In this document: positions 55,801 through 64,000 of the stretch, piece by piece
Position numbering within the stretch: the first letter of the stretch is position 1
How the letters are laid out: each line of letters starts with the position of its first letter
Made by a program: the position numbers and the translations under genes
From: Streptomyces seoulensis
Lineage (GTDB): Bacteria; Actinomycetota; Actinomycetes; Streptomycetales; Streptomycetaceae
Direction: 5' to 3'
DNA length: 64,000 nt
Assembly: GCA_013364255.1 (NCBI GenBank)
Contig: CP054936.1
Location: 3,564,853 to 3,628,852 of the forward strand
The notes under the pieces: model-generated
Seen by the model: only the letters and a program-made list of their open reading frames with translations
Databases searched by the model: none
What the model was told of the DNA's origin: nothing

Positions 55801-56613
55801 CTAGCGCGGCGCCCGGGCCGTTCTCAGGAACTCCCGCACGATCCGTTCCCCGGCCAGCACCCCGCGTTCGGGCAGCGCCGTGATGCCGGGCGCCGACCAG
55901 TCCGTCTCGGCCAGTTCGCCGTGGCCCGGGCGCCAGCCGCGGTCCACGGCGAGCAGCAGATCCGCGTCCAGCAGCGAGTCCCCCGCCCCCAGCACGAGGT
56001 CCGCGCCGGTGCGGCGGGCCACCTCGCGCACGGCGGCGCTCTTGGTGAGCGGCTTGGGCACCGCGTAGATCTTGCGGCCCTGGAGCGAGACCGTCCAGCC
56101 GCGCCCCTCCGCCCACGCGGCCAGCTCCTTCACCCACTCCTCGGGCAGCAGTTCGCGCTCCACGACGAGATAGGCGAACAGGTCCTCGGCGACGCGCTGC
56201 TTGCGCACCCACACCGGGTCGGCGGTGCGCAGCAGATGCTCGCGCACCTCCGCCAGCGGCGCGCACTCCCCCGCCAGCCGCTCGGTCACCCTGCGGTGCC
56301 AGTCGGCGTCCGACACCCCGTCCACCAGCAGGTGGCCGCCGTTGGCGCAGATCGCGTACGCCGGCTGCGGGCCCGGCAGGTTGATGCGCAGGTACTGCTT
56401 GCGGGTGCGGGTCGTGGTGGGCACGAACACCGCCTCGTCGCCGAGGTCGCACAGCAGCCGGGCCGCGGTCTCCGTCAGGTAGGACAGCGGCCGGCTCTCG
56501 TGCACCTCCACGCACAGCAGCCGGGGCGCGCGGGCGTCCGGCATGGTCAGCGCGAGGGCCGCGGCCGAGTAGATGAGCGTACGGTCGAGATCACTGGCCA
56601 CCAGCACCGGCAT
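55801..56613 (-). CDS. HAD phosphatase of the Ter biosynthetic set
   Basis: This 270-residue HAD hydrolase starts MPVLVASDLDRTLIYS (motif I with D-x-D-x-T) and has later motifs GRKIYAVPKPLTKSAAV (motif III Lys) and LVLGAGDSLLDADLL (motif IV). The cap is the alpha/beta C2 type, as in sucrose-phosphate phosphatase relatives. Its ATG overlaps the stop of the upstream PRTase gene (TGATG). In the Ter stress clusters described for bacteria, such a HAD phosphatase accompanies PRTase-TRSP, StiP/PELOTA and HpcH enzymes making a nucleoside-like metabolite. Confidence 0.85.
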   Translation of the reverse strand: MPVLVASDLDRTLIYSAAALALTMPDARAPRLLCVEVHESRPLSYLTETAARLLCDLGDEAVFVPTTTRTRKQYLRINLPGPQPAYAICANGGHLLVDGVSDADWHRRVTERLAGECAPLAEVREHLLRTADPVWVRKQRVAEDLFAYLVVERELLPEEWVKELAAWAEGRGWTVSLQGRKIYAVPKPLTKSAAVREVARRTGADLVLGAGDSLLDADLLLAVDRGWRPGHGELAETDWSAPGITALPERGVLAGERIVREFLRTARAPR

Positions 56614-59054
56614 CACGCGTTCACCGCCCGGCCGTCGGCGCCGGTCGCCCCGCGCGTGTAGCGGGGGTGGATGAGGCCCACGCAGGTGTACGGCAGGTCG
56701 GCCACCTCGGTCACGGGCACCCCGCGCTGCTCGGCGAGCAGGCGTACGTGGTCGAGGTCGGCGCCGGCCCCGGTGCGGGCGAGGATCCGCCACGGCACCC
56801 GGCGCAGCAGCACCCGGGTGGTCTCGCCGACGCCGGGCTTGACCAGGTTCACGTCGTGGATGCCGTACTCCTCGCTGATCCGCTCGACGGCCGCCCAGCC
56901 CGCCCAGGTGGGGGCGCGGTCGCCCGCGAGCAGGTCCTCGACGGCGGCGCCCACGGCGTCGGCGCTCTCCGGGAAGCGGGCCGAGACGGCGTCCAGGAAG
57001 GCGTTCGATACGTCGGCGCCGGCCAGTTCGCGGTAGAACTTCGCGCCGTGGAAGTCGTCCGGGCCGACCAGGTCGGCGCGCAGCACGGTGCGCGAGATCA
57101 GCCCGGAGACGGTGGAGTTGAGGCAGGCGGAGGGTATGAGGAAGTCCTCCCGGGTGCCGTAGGTCCGCACGCACGCGCCCGGGTCGGCCAGCACCGCGAT
57201 CTCCGGGTCGAACCCGTGGGCGCCGCCCTCGGCCTCGAACTTCTCGATGGCCTCGGCCAGTTCGCGGGTGATGGCGCCCTTGCCGGTCCAGCCGTCGACG
57301 AAGACGACGTCGGCGGGGTCGTGGTGGGCGGCCAGCCAGCGCAACGCGTTGGCGTCGATGCCCCGGCCGCGCACGATGGAGACGGCGTAGTGCGGCAGGT
57401 CGAGGCCGTGCCGGAAGGCGGCCCAGCGGCGCATCAGCACGCCCACGGGGGTGCCGGCGCGGGCCAGCGAGACCAGGACGGGGCGCGGCGACCGTTCGGC
57501 GAGGACGAGTTCGGTGACCGTGCCGACCGCGCGGGCGAGCCGGGCGGCGGAGGTCTCCAGCGCGGCGTGGAACAGCTCCTGGTACTGCTCGCTGGGCTGG
57601 TACTCCACCGGCAGCGACTCGGCGTAGTGCGCGCCGCCGCTCTGGATCGCCTCCTCGCGCTCCTCCGTGGGCGCCTCCAGCGTGACGTCCGAGAGGTCCT
57701 GGAGCAGCCAGCCGACCTCCTCGGGCGCGTACGAGGAGAAGGCGGGGCCGCGCAGGGGCTCGGGCAGCATGGGAGGTCTCTCCAGGGTGCGGGCGGGTGC
57801 GTAGGAGGGCACGACCGCGAGCAGGACGTGCGGGGTGTGCGCGGCGAGCCGGGCGAGCAGGCCCCCGGGCGCGTGTAGCGCGGGGGTGTCGGCGACCGAG
57901 TCGACGACGGCGACGACCGCGTCGAAGCCGGCGCCGGCCACGTTGTAGGCGTAGCGCTCGCCGGGGCCGTCGGCCGGGTCGTCGTGCGCGGGGAAGACCA
58001 GCCGGGTGCGGATGGCGTAGCCGGGGTCGTCCACGGCGAGCACGGGCGAGCGGGTGGTGGTGGAGAAGCGCACCTCGGCGCCGGTGGTGCGCTCCAGCGT
58101 CTCGGCCAGCCGCAGCGGCGCGTACATCAGCTCCTCGGAGCCGAGCACCAGGATCCGCCGGGCGCCGGCGGGCAGCGCCTCGGCCAGGCGGCCGGCCAGG
58201 GCGGGCAGCGCGCGCTCCAGCCGCTGCCGGTGGGCGGGCGTGAAGCCGTGCCGGCCGCCGTCGGGCAGGCCCGCGGGCCAGTCGAGCGGGACGCGGGTGA
58301 CCGTGCCGGAGGGGGCCGGTTCGGGGGCGGGGGGCCGTTCGTGCCGGGCGACCAGCTCCTGGCCCTTGCGCAGGACGTCCTCGGGCAGGCGGACGGCGCC
58401 CGAGGCGGTGGCGATCAGGTCGATGCGGGCGCCGATCCGCTCGGCGAAGGCGTCCAGGCGGGCGGTGTCGGCCGGGGAGCGCGTGTCGACCAGGGCGACC
58501 ACGACGTACCGCTCGCGCGGGTGGCGGGCGTGCAGGTCGCGGATGGTGTTGAGGACGGTGTTGCCGGTGGAGAACTCGTCGTCCACCAGCACCAGCGGGC
58601 CGTCCCCGGCCAGCAGCGCCGGGTCCTCGGGCAGCAGCAGGTGGGAGGTGGCGTGCGAGTGGGACTCCTCGAAGCCGCCCGCCGGGGCGACGCCGGCCAC
58701 CGGGCGGCGGGTGGAGTGCAGGCAGGGCGCCGTGCCCAGGCCGTCGGCGACCGAGTGGCCGAGGCCGGTGGCGGTCTCCGCGTAGCCGAGGACGACCGCG
58801 CGGGCGGACTCCCGCTCGCCCAGCAGCTCCCGCACCCGGCGGCCCAGCTCCAGGCCGTGGCCGTGGACCACCGCGGGCGACTGCGGCACGTGCTTGCCGA
58901 GCACGTGGGAGACGAGCAGATGGGCCCGCTTGGGGTTGCGGCGCAGCGCGAGCCCCAGCAGACCGGTCAGCTCCGGGCCGCCCACGAGTTCGACGCCGAG
59001 CCGCTCGGCGACCCAGGCGCCGGACCAGACCCCGTCGTTCACTGCCTTGTTCAT
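56613..59054 (-). CDS. PRTase-TRSP-StiP-PELOTA fusion protein
   Basis: This 813-residue multidomain protein of Ter gene clusters has four parts. The first is a type-I phosphoribosyltransferase-like domain (about 1-220; PRPP loop VLVDDEFSTGNTVLNTI). Next is a TRSP-type domain (about 265-440; RRILVLGSEELMYAPLRLAETLE). A StiP-like region follows (about 475-730; second PRPP-like loop DVVFVDGWTGKGAITRELAE). Last is a C-terminal L7Ae/PELOTA-type RNA-binding domain (about 735-800; RVPWRILARTGAGADLDHVRLLAEQRGVPVTEVADLPYTCVGLIHPRY). In many genomes these are separate genes. The ATG at 59054 follows AAGGA. By family it belongs to a pathway making a modified nucleoside-like molecule during metal or phage stress; the exact reaction is unknown. 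Confidence 0.85.
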   Translation of the reverse strand: MNKAVNDGVWSGAWVAERLGVELVGGPELTGLLGLALRRNPKRAHLLVSHVLGKHVPQSPAVVHGHGLELGRRVRELLGERESARAVVLGYAETATGLGHSVADGLGTAPCLHSTRRPVAGVAPAGGFEESHSHATSHLLLPEDPALLAGDGPLVLVDDEFSTGNTVLNTIRDLHARHPRERYVVVALVDTRSPADTARLDAFAERIGARIDLIATASGAVRLPEDVLRKGQELVARHERPPAPEPAPSGTVTRVPLDWPAGLPDGGRHGFTPAHRQRLERALPALAGRLAEALPAGARRILVLGSEELMYAPLRLAETLERTTGAEVRFSTTTRSPVLAVDDPGYAIRTRLVFPAHDDPADGPGERYAYNVAGAGFDAVVAVVDSVADTPALHAPGGLLARLAAHTPHVLLAVVPSYAPARTLERPPMLPEPLRGPAFSSYAPEEVGWLLQDLSDVTLEAPTEEREEAIQSGGAHYAESLPVEYQPSEQYQELFHAALETSAARLARAVGTVTELVLAERSPRPVLVSLARAGTPVGVLMRRWAAFRHGLDLPHYAVSIVRGRGIDANALRWLAAHHDPADVVFVDGWTGKGAITRELAEAIEKFEAEGGAHGFDPEIAVLADPGACVRTYGTREDFLIPSACLNSTVSGLISRTVLRADLVGPDDFHGAKFYRELAGADVSNAFLDAVSARFPESADAVGAAVEDLLAGDRAPTWAGWAAVERISEEYGIHDVNLVKPGVGETTRVLLRRVPWRILARTGAGADLDHVRLLAEQRGVPVTEVADLPYTCVGLIHPRYTRGATGADGRAVNA

Positions 59055-59115
59055 GCGTTCCTTGTGGTGGGTGGGCACGGTGCCGCGGTGCGCGGTGCGG
59101 TGGGCACGGTGCGGG

Positions 59116-60282
59116 TCAGCCGGGTATCCCGGCGGCGAGCAGGTCCACGAAGCCGACGTCCGCGCGGGCGACGCCGAACGCCTCGGCGCGCAGCAGGGTG
59201 CGCTCGGCCCAGGCGCGGTGCGGCTTCACCTCGTTCATCTTGTTCGTGTACGCCGACCTCATGACGCCCCCGCCGCCGCGCTCGGGGCGCAGGATGTCCG
59301 CCGCGTCGCTGTACTCCTCGTGGCTGACCACGGACAGCGCGTGCACCGGCAGGACGTGGGAGGGGTGGATGCAGGTCTTGCCCAGCAGTCCGTTCGCCTG
59401 GTCCAGGGAGATCTCCCGCAGCAGCCCGTCCATCGCGTGTTCGATCAGTCTCTCGCGCAGTTCGACCGCCTGCACTTCCAGGAAGGGGCTTTGCCGCAAC
59501 TGCGGCTTGAACATGCGCTCCGGTGCCCGGAAGTACTCCCATACCGGGCCGGTGACCGTGAATCCGGTGCCGTCGGCGCGGCCCAGCATGTTCACCACGT
59601 CGGCGATCACGGAGGCGACGACCTGGACGTCGTAGGCCGTCATGTCGGGGGCCCGGCGCAGGCCGTAGGAGGAGCAGAAGTCGGTCACGCCGAGGCGCAG
59701 CGCGAGCACCCGGTCGCGGTGCTTGTCGACCGCGCGGAAGATGCCCTCCAGGGTCTCCACCCGCGACTCCCGGTACAGCAGCTCGGGCGACTCCAGCACC
59801 GGCATGGCGAACAGGCGGCGGCCGCCGTCGCTCTCGGCGCTCTCCAGGGCCTCCAGGAACGGCAGGCCGCGTTCGCCGGTGAACTTGGGCAGCACGAAGC
59901 CGGACAGCAGCCGCGCGGACGGGCCGAGCCGGCGCACCAGGTCGGGGATCTGGCCGGGGGCGCGGACCCGGATGAACAGCAGCGGGAGGGGGGCGCCGGG
60001 GCGGGCGGCGAGGTCGGCGAAGTGGCGCACGAGGTTCTCCTCGCCGTGCTCCACGTCGGCGTCGTCGATGGAGTCCTCCAGGCACAGCACCATCGAGACG
60101 ACGCCTTGGGCGGCCTGCTTGAGGATGTCGTCGGCCAGGCGCGGGCGGGTGGCCGGGCTGTAGAGGGTGGCGCCCAGGGCCGCGGCGAGCAGCCGGGCCG
60201 GGGAGTCGGCCGTGAACTCGCGGGGCTCCTGGTGGAAGAGGCGCTGCCGCACCTCAGGAGCGAGGTGCCCGAAATGCCGCAT
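59116..60282 (-). CDS. HpcH/HpaI (citrate lyase beta-like) aldolase
   Basis: This 388-residue TIM-barrel protein belongs to the HpcH/HpaI/citrate-lyase beta family. It starts MRHFGHLAPEVRQRLF and has the acidic/metal region SMVLCLEDSIDDADVEHGEENL and barrel motifs FVLPKFTGERGLPFLEAL, RVLALRLGVTDFCSSYGLRR and LLGKTCIHPSHVLPVHAL. It is the first gene of the minus-strand Ter biosynthetic operon (60282->55801), with 61 bp to the next start. It probably forms or cleaves a carbon-carbon bond on the nucleoside-like intermediate. GGGGGAGC lies before the ATG. Confidence 0.88.
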   Translation of the reverse strand: MRHFGHLAPEVRQRLFHQEPREFTADSPARLLAAALGATLYSPATRPRLADDILKQAAQGVVSMVLCLEDSIDDADVEHGEENLVRHFADLAARPGAPLPLLFIRVRAPGQIPDLVRRLGPSARLLSGFVLPKFTGERGLPFLEALESAESDGGRRLFAMPVLESPELLYRESRVETLEGIFRAVDKHRDRVLALRLGVTDFCSSYGLRRAPDMTAYDVQVVASVIADVVNMLGRADGTGFTVTGPVWEYFRAPERMFKPQLRQSPFLEVQAVELRERLIEHAMDGLLREISLDQANGLLGKTCIHPSHVLPVHALSVVSHEEYSDAADILRPERGGGGVMRSAYTNKMNEVKPHRAWAERTLLRAEAFGVARADVGFVDLLAAGIPG

Positions 60283-60454
60283 ATAGCTCCCCCGTAGTAC
60301 CGGCAAAGTGAGAAAAGGTGGCCGGTAATAGTACGTACGAATCAGAAGTTCAGTTCCCGGTGGGCGTGAATTTCTGGTAACGGGGGCGCACATCGAGATG
60401 TCCGCCGCGCGACCCGCGTTGTCGTGCGCAGGACCGAGAAGGCAGGATGACGGT

Positions 60455-61222
60455 ATGACGCACGCCATGTCGAAGGGGTCGAACATCCCGCTGGACGCCA
60501 CCACGGTACGGGCGGTGGTGCGGTGGACCGCGGGACAGGGGACGCCGGACGTCGACGCCTCGGCGCTGCTCCTCGGGCCGGACGGCCGCGTGCGCTCCGA
60601 CGAGGACTTCGTCTTCTACAACCAGCCCCGGCATCCGTCCGGGAAGGTGTGGCGGCTGGGCAAGCGGCGGGGCGCGGACGGGCTGACGGACACCGTCCAG
60701 GCCGAGCTGTCCGGGGTCGAGTCCGCGGTCGGGCGCATCCTGCTGGTCGCCTCGGCGGACGGGGCCGCCTTCGACCGGGTGCGGGCGATGAGCATCCTGC
60801 TGTACGACGCCGCCGCGCCGGACGGGGAGCCGCTGGCCCGCTTCGACATCAAGCCGGAGACGGGGCGGGAGACCGCGCTGATCTGCGGGGAGCTGTACCG
60901 GCGCGGGGAGGGGTGGAAGTTCCGGGCGCTGGGCGAGGGCTATTCCAACGGGCTGAAGGGGCTGGCCACCGACTTCGGGATATCCGTGGACGAGTCGGAG
61001 GAGGCCGGGGAGGACTCCTCCGGTGCGGGGGCCGGGGCGGGGGGCGCTCAGCCGTTGCCGCCGGAGGCGCCCACGTACGGGTATCCGCAGGCGGTGGGGG
61101 CGGCTGCCGCCGTGACCGCGGCGGTGCCGGCGACGGCGGGGCCCGGGTACGGGTATCCGCAGGCGGGGTACGACCCCGAGTTCCGGCTGCCGCCGCAGGG
61201 GCCGCAGTTCGCCGGACGGTAA
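60455..61222 (+). CDS. TerD-family protein with GYPQ-rich tail
   Basis: This 255-residue protein has one TerD domain in residues 1-190: [10 protein letters not shown], the Ca2+-binding [65 protein letters not shown] 65-residue low-complexity tail carries two TYGYPQA-like motifs. TerD proteins bind calcium and take part in stress complexes. ATG 60455 follows AGGATGAC; ATG 60467 is a second option. The gene diverges from the HpcH operon, sharing 172 bp of promoter DNA. Confidence 0.92.
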   Translation: MTHAMSKGSNIPLDATTVRAVVRWTAGQGTPDVDASALLLGPDGRVRSDEDFVFYNQPRHPSGKVWRLGKRRGADGLTDTVQAELSGVESAVGRILLVASADGAAFDRVRAMSILLYDAAAPDGEPLARFDIKPETGRETALICGELYRRGEGWKFRALGEGYSNGLKGLATDFGISVDESEEAGEDSSGAGAGAGGAQPLPPEAPTYGYPQAVGAAAAVTAAVPATAGPGYGYPQAGYDPEFRLPPQGPQFAGR

Positions 61223-61228
61223 CGGGCG

Positions 61229-61292
61229 GCTGGGGCAGGGGGACGCGGCCGCGCTGTGCGGGTGCCGCTGCGCCCACCCGTGCCGCCCCAGC
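61229..61292. terminator. GCTGGGGC/GCCCCAGC hairpin between convergent ter genes
   Basis: GCTGGGGC (61229-61236) pairs with GCCCCAGC (61285-61292), with GC-rich pairing inside. It lies in the 97-bp gap between convergent terD-like genes ending at 61222 and 61320 and may serve both. Confidence 0.55.
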
Positions 61293-61319
61293 GGCACGAC
61301 TGCCCGCAGCTACGACATG

Positions 61320-62054
61320 TCACCGGTCGGCGTTCTTGTAGCCTCTGCCCCATTGGAGGCCCCAGCCGTAGAGGCGGTCCAGTTCGGACTGGAAGCCGTA
61401 GACGAACTTGACCTCGCGGCGCACCGTCAGTTCGCCCTTGAGGTTCTCGATCATCACGACCGCGCAGGAGCGGGCCTGGGGCTGGCGCTCGTCGAGGCCG
61501 ATCTCGATGCGGGGGCCGTTGCTCGGGTAGAGCGTGACGACGGCGTGGGTACGGTCGAAGGCCGGCGTCTGGTCGTAGATGTAGACGAAGACCAGCAGCC
61601 GCCTGATGTCGTCGCGGTGGTCGAGGTTGACGTACATCGTCTCACCGGAGCCGGAGCCGAACCGGTCGTCGCCGCTCAGCTTGACGTACGGCGGTGCGTT
61701 CACGTCGCCCAGGAAGCCGCCCAGCGGCTGCACCACGCCCTTGGTGCCGTCGGCCAGCTCGTACATGCAGCCGAGGTCGAGGTCGACGTTGACCATGGAC
61801 TGGCTGTGCCCCATCACCTCCGGCGGCTTGAGCGCCCGCAGCGGATGGCGCAGCAGGCTCTGCCGGGTGGCGCCGCCGAAGTCGGAGGTGCGCATCCGCC
61901 AGGTCAGGTTGACGCGCAGGTTGCCGGTGGCCGCGCCCTGCTTGGTCAGCGACACCTGATGGTGCCGTTTGGTCAGCTCTATCGCGTTGGACGCGGCGCT
62001 GCCCGAGTCGAACTCGGCCGCGCGTCCGCCCAGCAGACCGTCCAGGAAACCCAT
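61320..62054 (-). CDS. TerA/TerD-superfamily stress protein
   Basis: This 244-residue protein starts MGFLDGLLGGRAAEFD. It has an N-terminal beta-rich region (IELTKRHHQVSLTKQGAATGNLRVNLTW) and a TerD-like core at about 85-235 (VNVDLDLGCMYELADGTKGVVQPLGGF, YVNLDHRDDIRRLLVFVYIYDQTPAFDRTHAVVTLY, ARSCAVVMIENLKGELTVRREVKFVYGFQSELDRLYGWGLQW). The D-x-D motif probably binds Ca2+. It is the TerA-type partner in tellurium-resistance and phage-stress clusters. ATG 62054 follows GGGGAGGACG. Confidence 0.87.
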   Translation of the reverse strand: MGFLDGLLGGRAAEFDSGSAASNAIELTKRHHQVSLTKQGAATGNLRVNLTWRMRTSDFGGATRQSLLRHPLRALKPPEVMGHSQSMVNVDLDLGCMYELADGTKGVVQPLGGFLGDVNAPPYVKLSGDDRFGSGSGETMYVNLDHRDDIRRLLVFVYIYDQTPAFDRTHAVVTLYPSNGPRIEIGLDERQPQARSCAVVMIENLKGELTVRREVKFVYGFQSELDRLYGWGLQWGRGYKNADR

Positions 62055-62097
62055 CGTCCTCCCCTGCCTTCACCACGCTCCCGCCCCGCGCACACAC

Positions 62098-62161
62098 GAG
62101 CGGGGCGGCCCGAGGACACGGTTCGCACCGCTCGCCGTCGTCCTCGTCGGCCGCCCCGCTC
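62098..62161 (-). terminator. Large hairpin after TerC-like gene
   Basis: Arms 62098-62110 and 62149-62161 are perfectly complementary, with a second stem 62112-62117 / 62140-62145 inside. It lies directly downstream of the minus-strand TerC-like gene. Confidence 0.75.
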
Positions 62162-62187
62162 GAAGCGTTCCCCAGCGGGGTGGGCTG

Positions 62188-63327
62188 TCACACCCGGCTG
62201 TGGGCCTCGGTGTGCTCGCCCGCCGCGCCCTCCGCGGCCGCCAGCGCGCGGTTGCGGCGCACCGAGGACCAGAAGGACCAGGCGATGAGGACGACGCCGA
62301 CCAGGCCGGTGATCACCTCGTTGATCTGGTACTGGATGGTGACCATGAGGATCACGGCCAGCGCGCCGATGGCGTAGTGCGCGCCGTGCTCCAGGTAGAC
62401 GTAGTCGTCCAGGGTGCCCTGGCGGACCAGGTAGACGGTGAGGGACCGGACGTACATGGCGCCGATGCCGAGGCCGAGGGCCATCATCACGATGTCGTTG
62501 GTGATGGCGAAGGCGCCGATCACGCCGTCGAAGGAGAAGGAGGCGTCCAGGACCTCCAGGTAGAGGAACATGAAGAAGGCGGCCTGGCCGGCCAGCTTGA
62601 CGGCCGAGCGGTCCTTGCCGCTGCGGGCGGCGGCTTCCTCCTCCTCGTGCTCGCGCTCCTCCTGCTCCTCCAGGCGGTCCTCGAAGAAGCCGGACAGACC
62701 GCCGACGACCATGTACGTGATCAGACCGGCGATGCCGGCGATCAGGACCGTCTGCGCCTTGTCGACGTGCGCGCCGCCGTGCTGGTGGGCGTGGGTGGCG
62801 AAGGTGAAGGAGGTGATCAGCAGGACGATCAGGGCGATGCAGACCGACAGCATGTCGACCTTGCCGAGCTTGGCCAGCGGCCGCTCGATCCAGCGCAGCC
62901 ACTGGATGTCCCGGTCCTCGAAGATGAAGTCGAGGAAGATCATCAGCAGGAACATGCCACCGAAGGCGGCGATCGCCGGATGGGCGTCGGTGACCAGCTG
63001 CTGGTAGCGGTCCTTGTCGTTGAAGGCCAGGTTGACGGCCTCGACGGGACCCATCTTCGCGGTGATGGCGACGATGACGACGGGGAAGACCAGACGCATG
63101 CCGAAGACGGCGATGAGCACGCCGACGGTGAGGAAGATCTTCTGCCAGAAGGCGTTCATCTTCTTCAGGACCCCGGCGTTGACCACCGCGTTGTCGAACG
63201 ACAGCGAGATCTCCAGGACGGCGAGGATCGCCACCACGCCGAACGCGGTCCATCCCCCGTAGAACACCGCGGCGATCAAGCCGAGTACGGTGATCGCGAA
63301 CGACCAGCCGAAGGTTTTCAGAAGCAC
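62188..63327 (-). CDS. TerC-like (DUF475) membrane protein
   Basis: This 379-residue membrane protein of the TerC/DUF475 family has about nine helices and two acidic metal motifs, LEISLSFDNAVVNAGVLKKM (near residue 40) and LDASFSFDGVIGAFAITND (near residue 258). A charged cytoplasmic loop contains Glu/Arg repeats (EEQEEREHEEEE). Relatives move or chelate Mn2+ or other divalent ions and form membrane hubs for TerD-type proteins. GTG 63327 is the start. A leader with two GNRA-like hairpins lies upstream. Confidence 0.93.
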   Translation of the reverse strand: MLLKTFGWSFAITVLGLIAAVFYGGWTAFGVVAILAVLEISLSFDNAVVNAGVLKKMNAFWQKIFLTVGVLIAVFGMRLVFPVVIVAITAKMGPVEAVNLAFNDKDRYQQLVTDAHPAIAAFGGMFLLMIFLDFIFEDRDIQWLRWIERPLAKLGKVDMLSVCIALIVLLITSFTFATHAHQHGGAHVDKAQTVLIAGIAGLITYMVVGGLSGFFEDRLEEQEEREHEEEEAAARSGKDRSAVKLAGQAAFFMFLYLEVLDASFSFDGVIGAFAITNDIVMMALGLGIGAMYVRSLTVYLVRQGTLDDYVYLEHGAHYAIGALAVILMVTIQYQINEVITGLVGVVLIAWSFWSSVRRNRALAAAEGAAGEHTEAHSRV

Positions 63328-63347
63328 TGGCTACCCAATCCGTATGT

Positions 63348-63391
63348 ACGGGTCTCCCCGTCGCCTGCGCACGGGTCTCTCCCCCGTCGCC
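63348..63391 (-). promoter_or_regulatory. Two tandem ACGGG-CCCGT hairpins in TerC leader
   Basis: On the minus strand, 63387-63371 folds as ACGGG-(GGAGAGA)-CCCGT and 63361-63348 as ACGGG-(GAGA)-CCCGT, i.e. two similar small hairpins, the second with a GAGA tetraloop. They occupy the 76-bp gap between the upstream terD stop and the TerC-like start. Their regulatory role is inferred only from structure and repetition. Confidence 0.5.
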
Positions 63392-63403
63392 GTACCCGGC
63401 TTT

Positions 63404-63982
63404 TTACGAAACGTTGACTCCGAAGTCTAGAGCGATGCCGCGAAGTCCGGACGCGTACCCCTGTCCGACCGCGCGGAACTTCCATTCGCCCTGGTAGCGG
63501 TAGAGCTCGCCGAAGATCATGGCCGTCTCGGTGGAGGCGTCCTCGCTCAGGTCGTAGCGGGCCAGCTCCTGGCCGTCGGCCTGGTTGACGACGCGGATGA
63601 AGGCGTTGGAGACCTGTCCGAAGGTCTGGCCGCGCTCGTCGGCCATGTGGATCGAGACCGGGAAGACGATCTTCTCGCACTGCGGCGGCACCTTGCCGAG
63701 GTCCACCAGGATCGACTCGTCGTCGCCCTCGCCCTCACCGGTGAGGTTGTCGCCGGTGTGCTCGACCGAGCCGTCCGGGCTGGTGAGCTGGTTGTAGAAG
63801 ACGAACCACTCGTCGCCCATGACCCGGTTGCCGGCGGAGCACAGCAGCGCGCTGGCGTCGAGGTCGAAGGGGGCTCCGGTGGTGGAGCGCGCGTCCCAGC
63901 CCAGACCGACCAGGACGTTGGTCAGGTTGGGTGCGGCCTTGGACAGGGAGACGTTGCCCCCCTTGGCGAGTGTGACGCCCAT
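63404..63982 (-). CDS. terD: TerD-family Ca2+-binding stress protein
   Basis: This 192-residue TerD protein of canonical length starts [20 protein letters not shown]. It has [23 protein letters not shown] (Ca2+-binding acidic loops), [23 protein letters not shown], then [52 protein letters not shown]. It is the first visible gene of the TerC-like transcription unit; GGAGGACC precedes the ATG 63982. By family it works with TerC and TerA-type proteins in a membrane-linked stress response. Confidence 0.96.
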   Translation of the reverse strand: MGVTLAKGGNVSLSKAAPNLTNVLVGLGWDARSTTGAPFDLDASALLCSAGNRVMGDEWFVFYNQLTSPDGSVEHTGDNLTGEGEGDDESILVDLGKVPPQCEKIVFPVSIHMADERGQTFGQVSNAFIRVVNQADGQELARYDLSEDASTETAMIFGELYRYQGEWKFRAVGQGYASGLRGIALDFGVNVS

Positions 63983-64000
63983 GATGCTGGTCCTCCCCGG

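Noticed and set aside
63348..63391. Guanidine-II (mini-ykkC) riboswitch
   Set aside because: There are two tandem hairpins, but the ACGR loops that define that class are missing; the loops here are GAGA and GGAGAGA.

Overview
The window is about 64 kb of very GC-rich actinobacterial chromosome, almost certainly Streptomyces. The evidence is the extreme third-position GC, frequent GTG starts, GTGA/ATGA overlaps, leaderless genes, an XRE/DUF397/RsbW-like triad, a SCO2322-family protein and a TerD/StiP stress cluster. I see no insertion sequence, CRISPR array, prophage or replication origin. There is one tRNA gene (Val, anticodon TAC, 48336-48407).

Left part (1-14.5 kb): a MaoC-type hydratase gene diverges from an ABC exporter plus DesK/DesR-like two-component operon (1451-5320). 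Convergent to that operon is a compact minus-strand set reading 8226->5370. It contains a 22-residue peptide gene, a PaaK/LuxE-like adenylate-forming enzyme and a polytopic membrane protein with the YD / GLGD / PLL pattern of presenilin/signal-peptide-peptidase-type intramembrane aspartyl proteases. This set is my best candidate for an undescribed system (peptide, acyl/AMP ligase, intramembrane protease). A MarR-like 22-bp repeat array separates it from a divergent MFS exporter with an unusual beta-sandwich tail. Then come a methyltransferase, a secreted amidase and small membrane or secreted proteins.

Middle (14.5-36 kb): a glycosyltransferase/methyltransferase/alpha-barrel operon diverges from a KstR-like regulator, with a perfect KstR box in the shared promoter region. 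A cobalamin riboswitch controls five translationally coupled genes (19062-24873): a transcobalamin/intrinsic-factor-like surface protein, a SCO2322-family protein and ECF transporter T, fused A-A' and S components. Next are a secreted transglycosylase, a DUF1275 protein, an isochorismatase, the XRE/DUF397/ATPase locus with two unknown genes, a large membrane protein, a GT87-PAP2 fusion, an MHS transporter and an O-methyltransferase behind a perfect 8-bp palindrome.

Right part (36-64 kb): mostly small housekeeping or hypothetical genes. It includes an MFS pump fused to a MarR-like domain, a UPF0016/GDT1 manganese exporter behind a yybP-ykoY riboswitch, a secreted HNH nuclease, DoxX, DedA and the tRNA gene. 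A cell-wall block follows (secreted amidase-fold protein, deacetylase, class A PBP). The PBP has a transpeptidase SxxK changed to SAFQ and KTG changed to KAG. The window ends in a tellurium/stress (Ter) cluster: HAD phosphatase, a PRTase-TRSP-StiP-PELOTA fusion, an HpcH-type aldolase, three TerD-superfamily proteins and a TerC-like membrane protein. This matches the family known to make a nucleoside-like metabolite; the remaining genes probably lie beyond position 64000.
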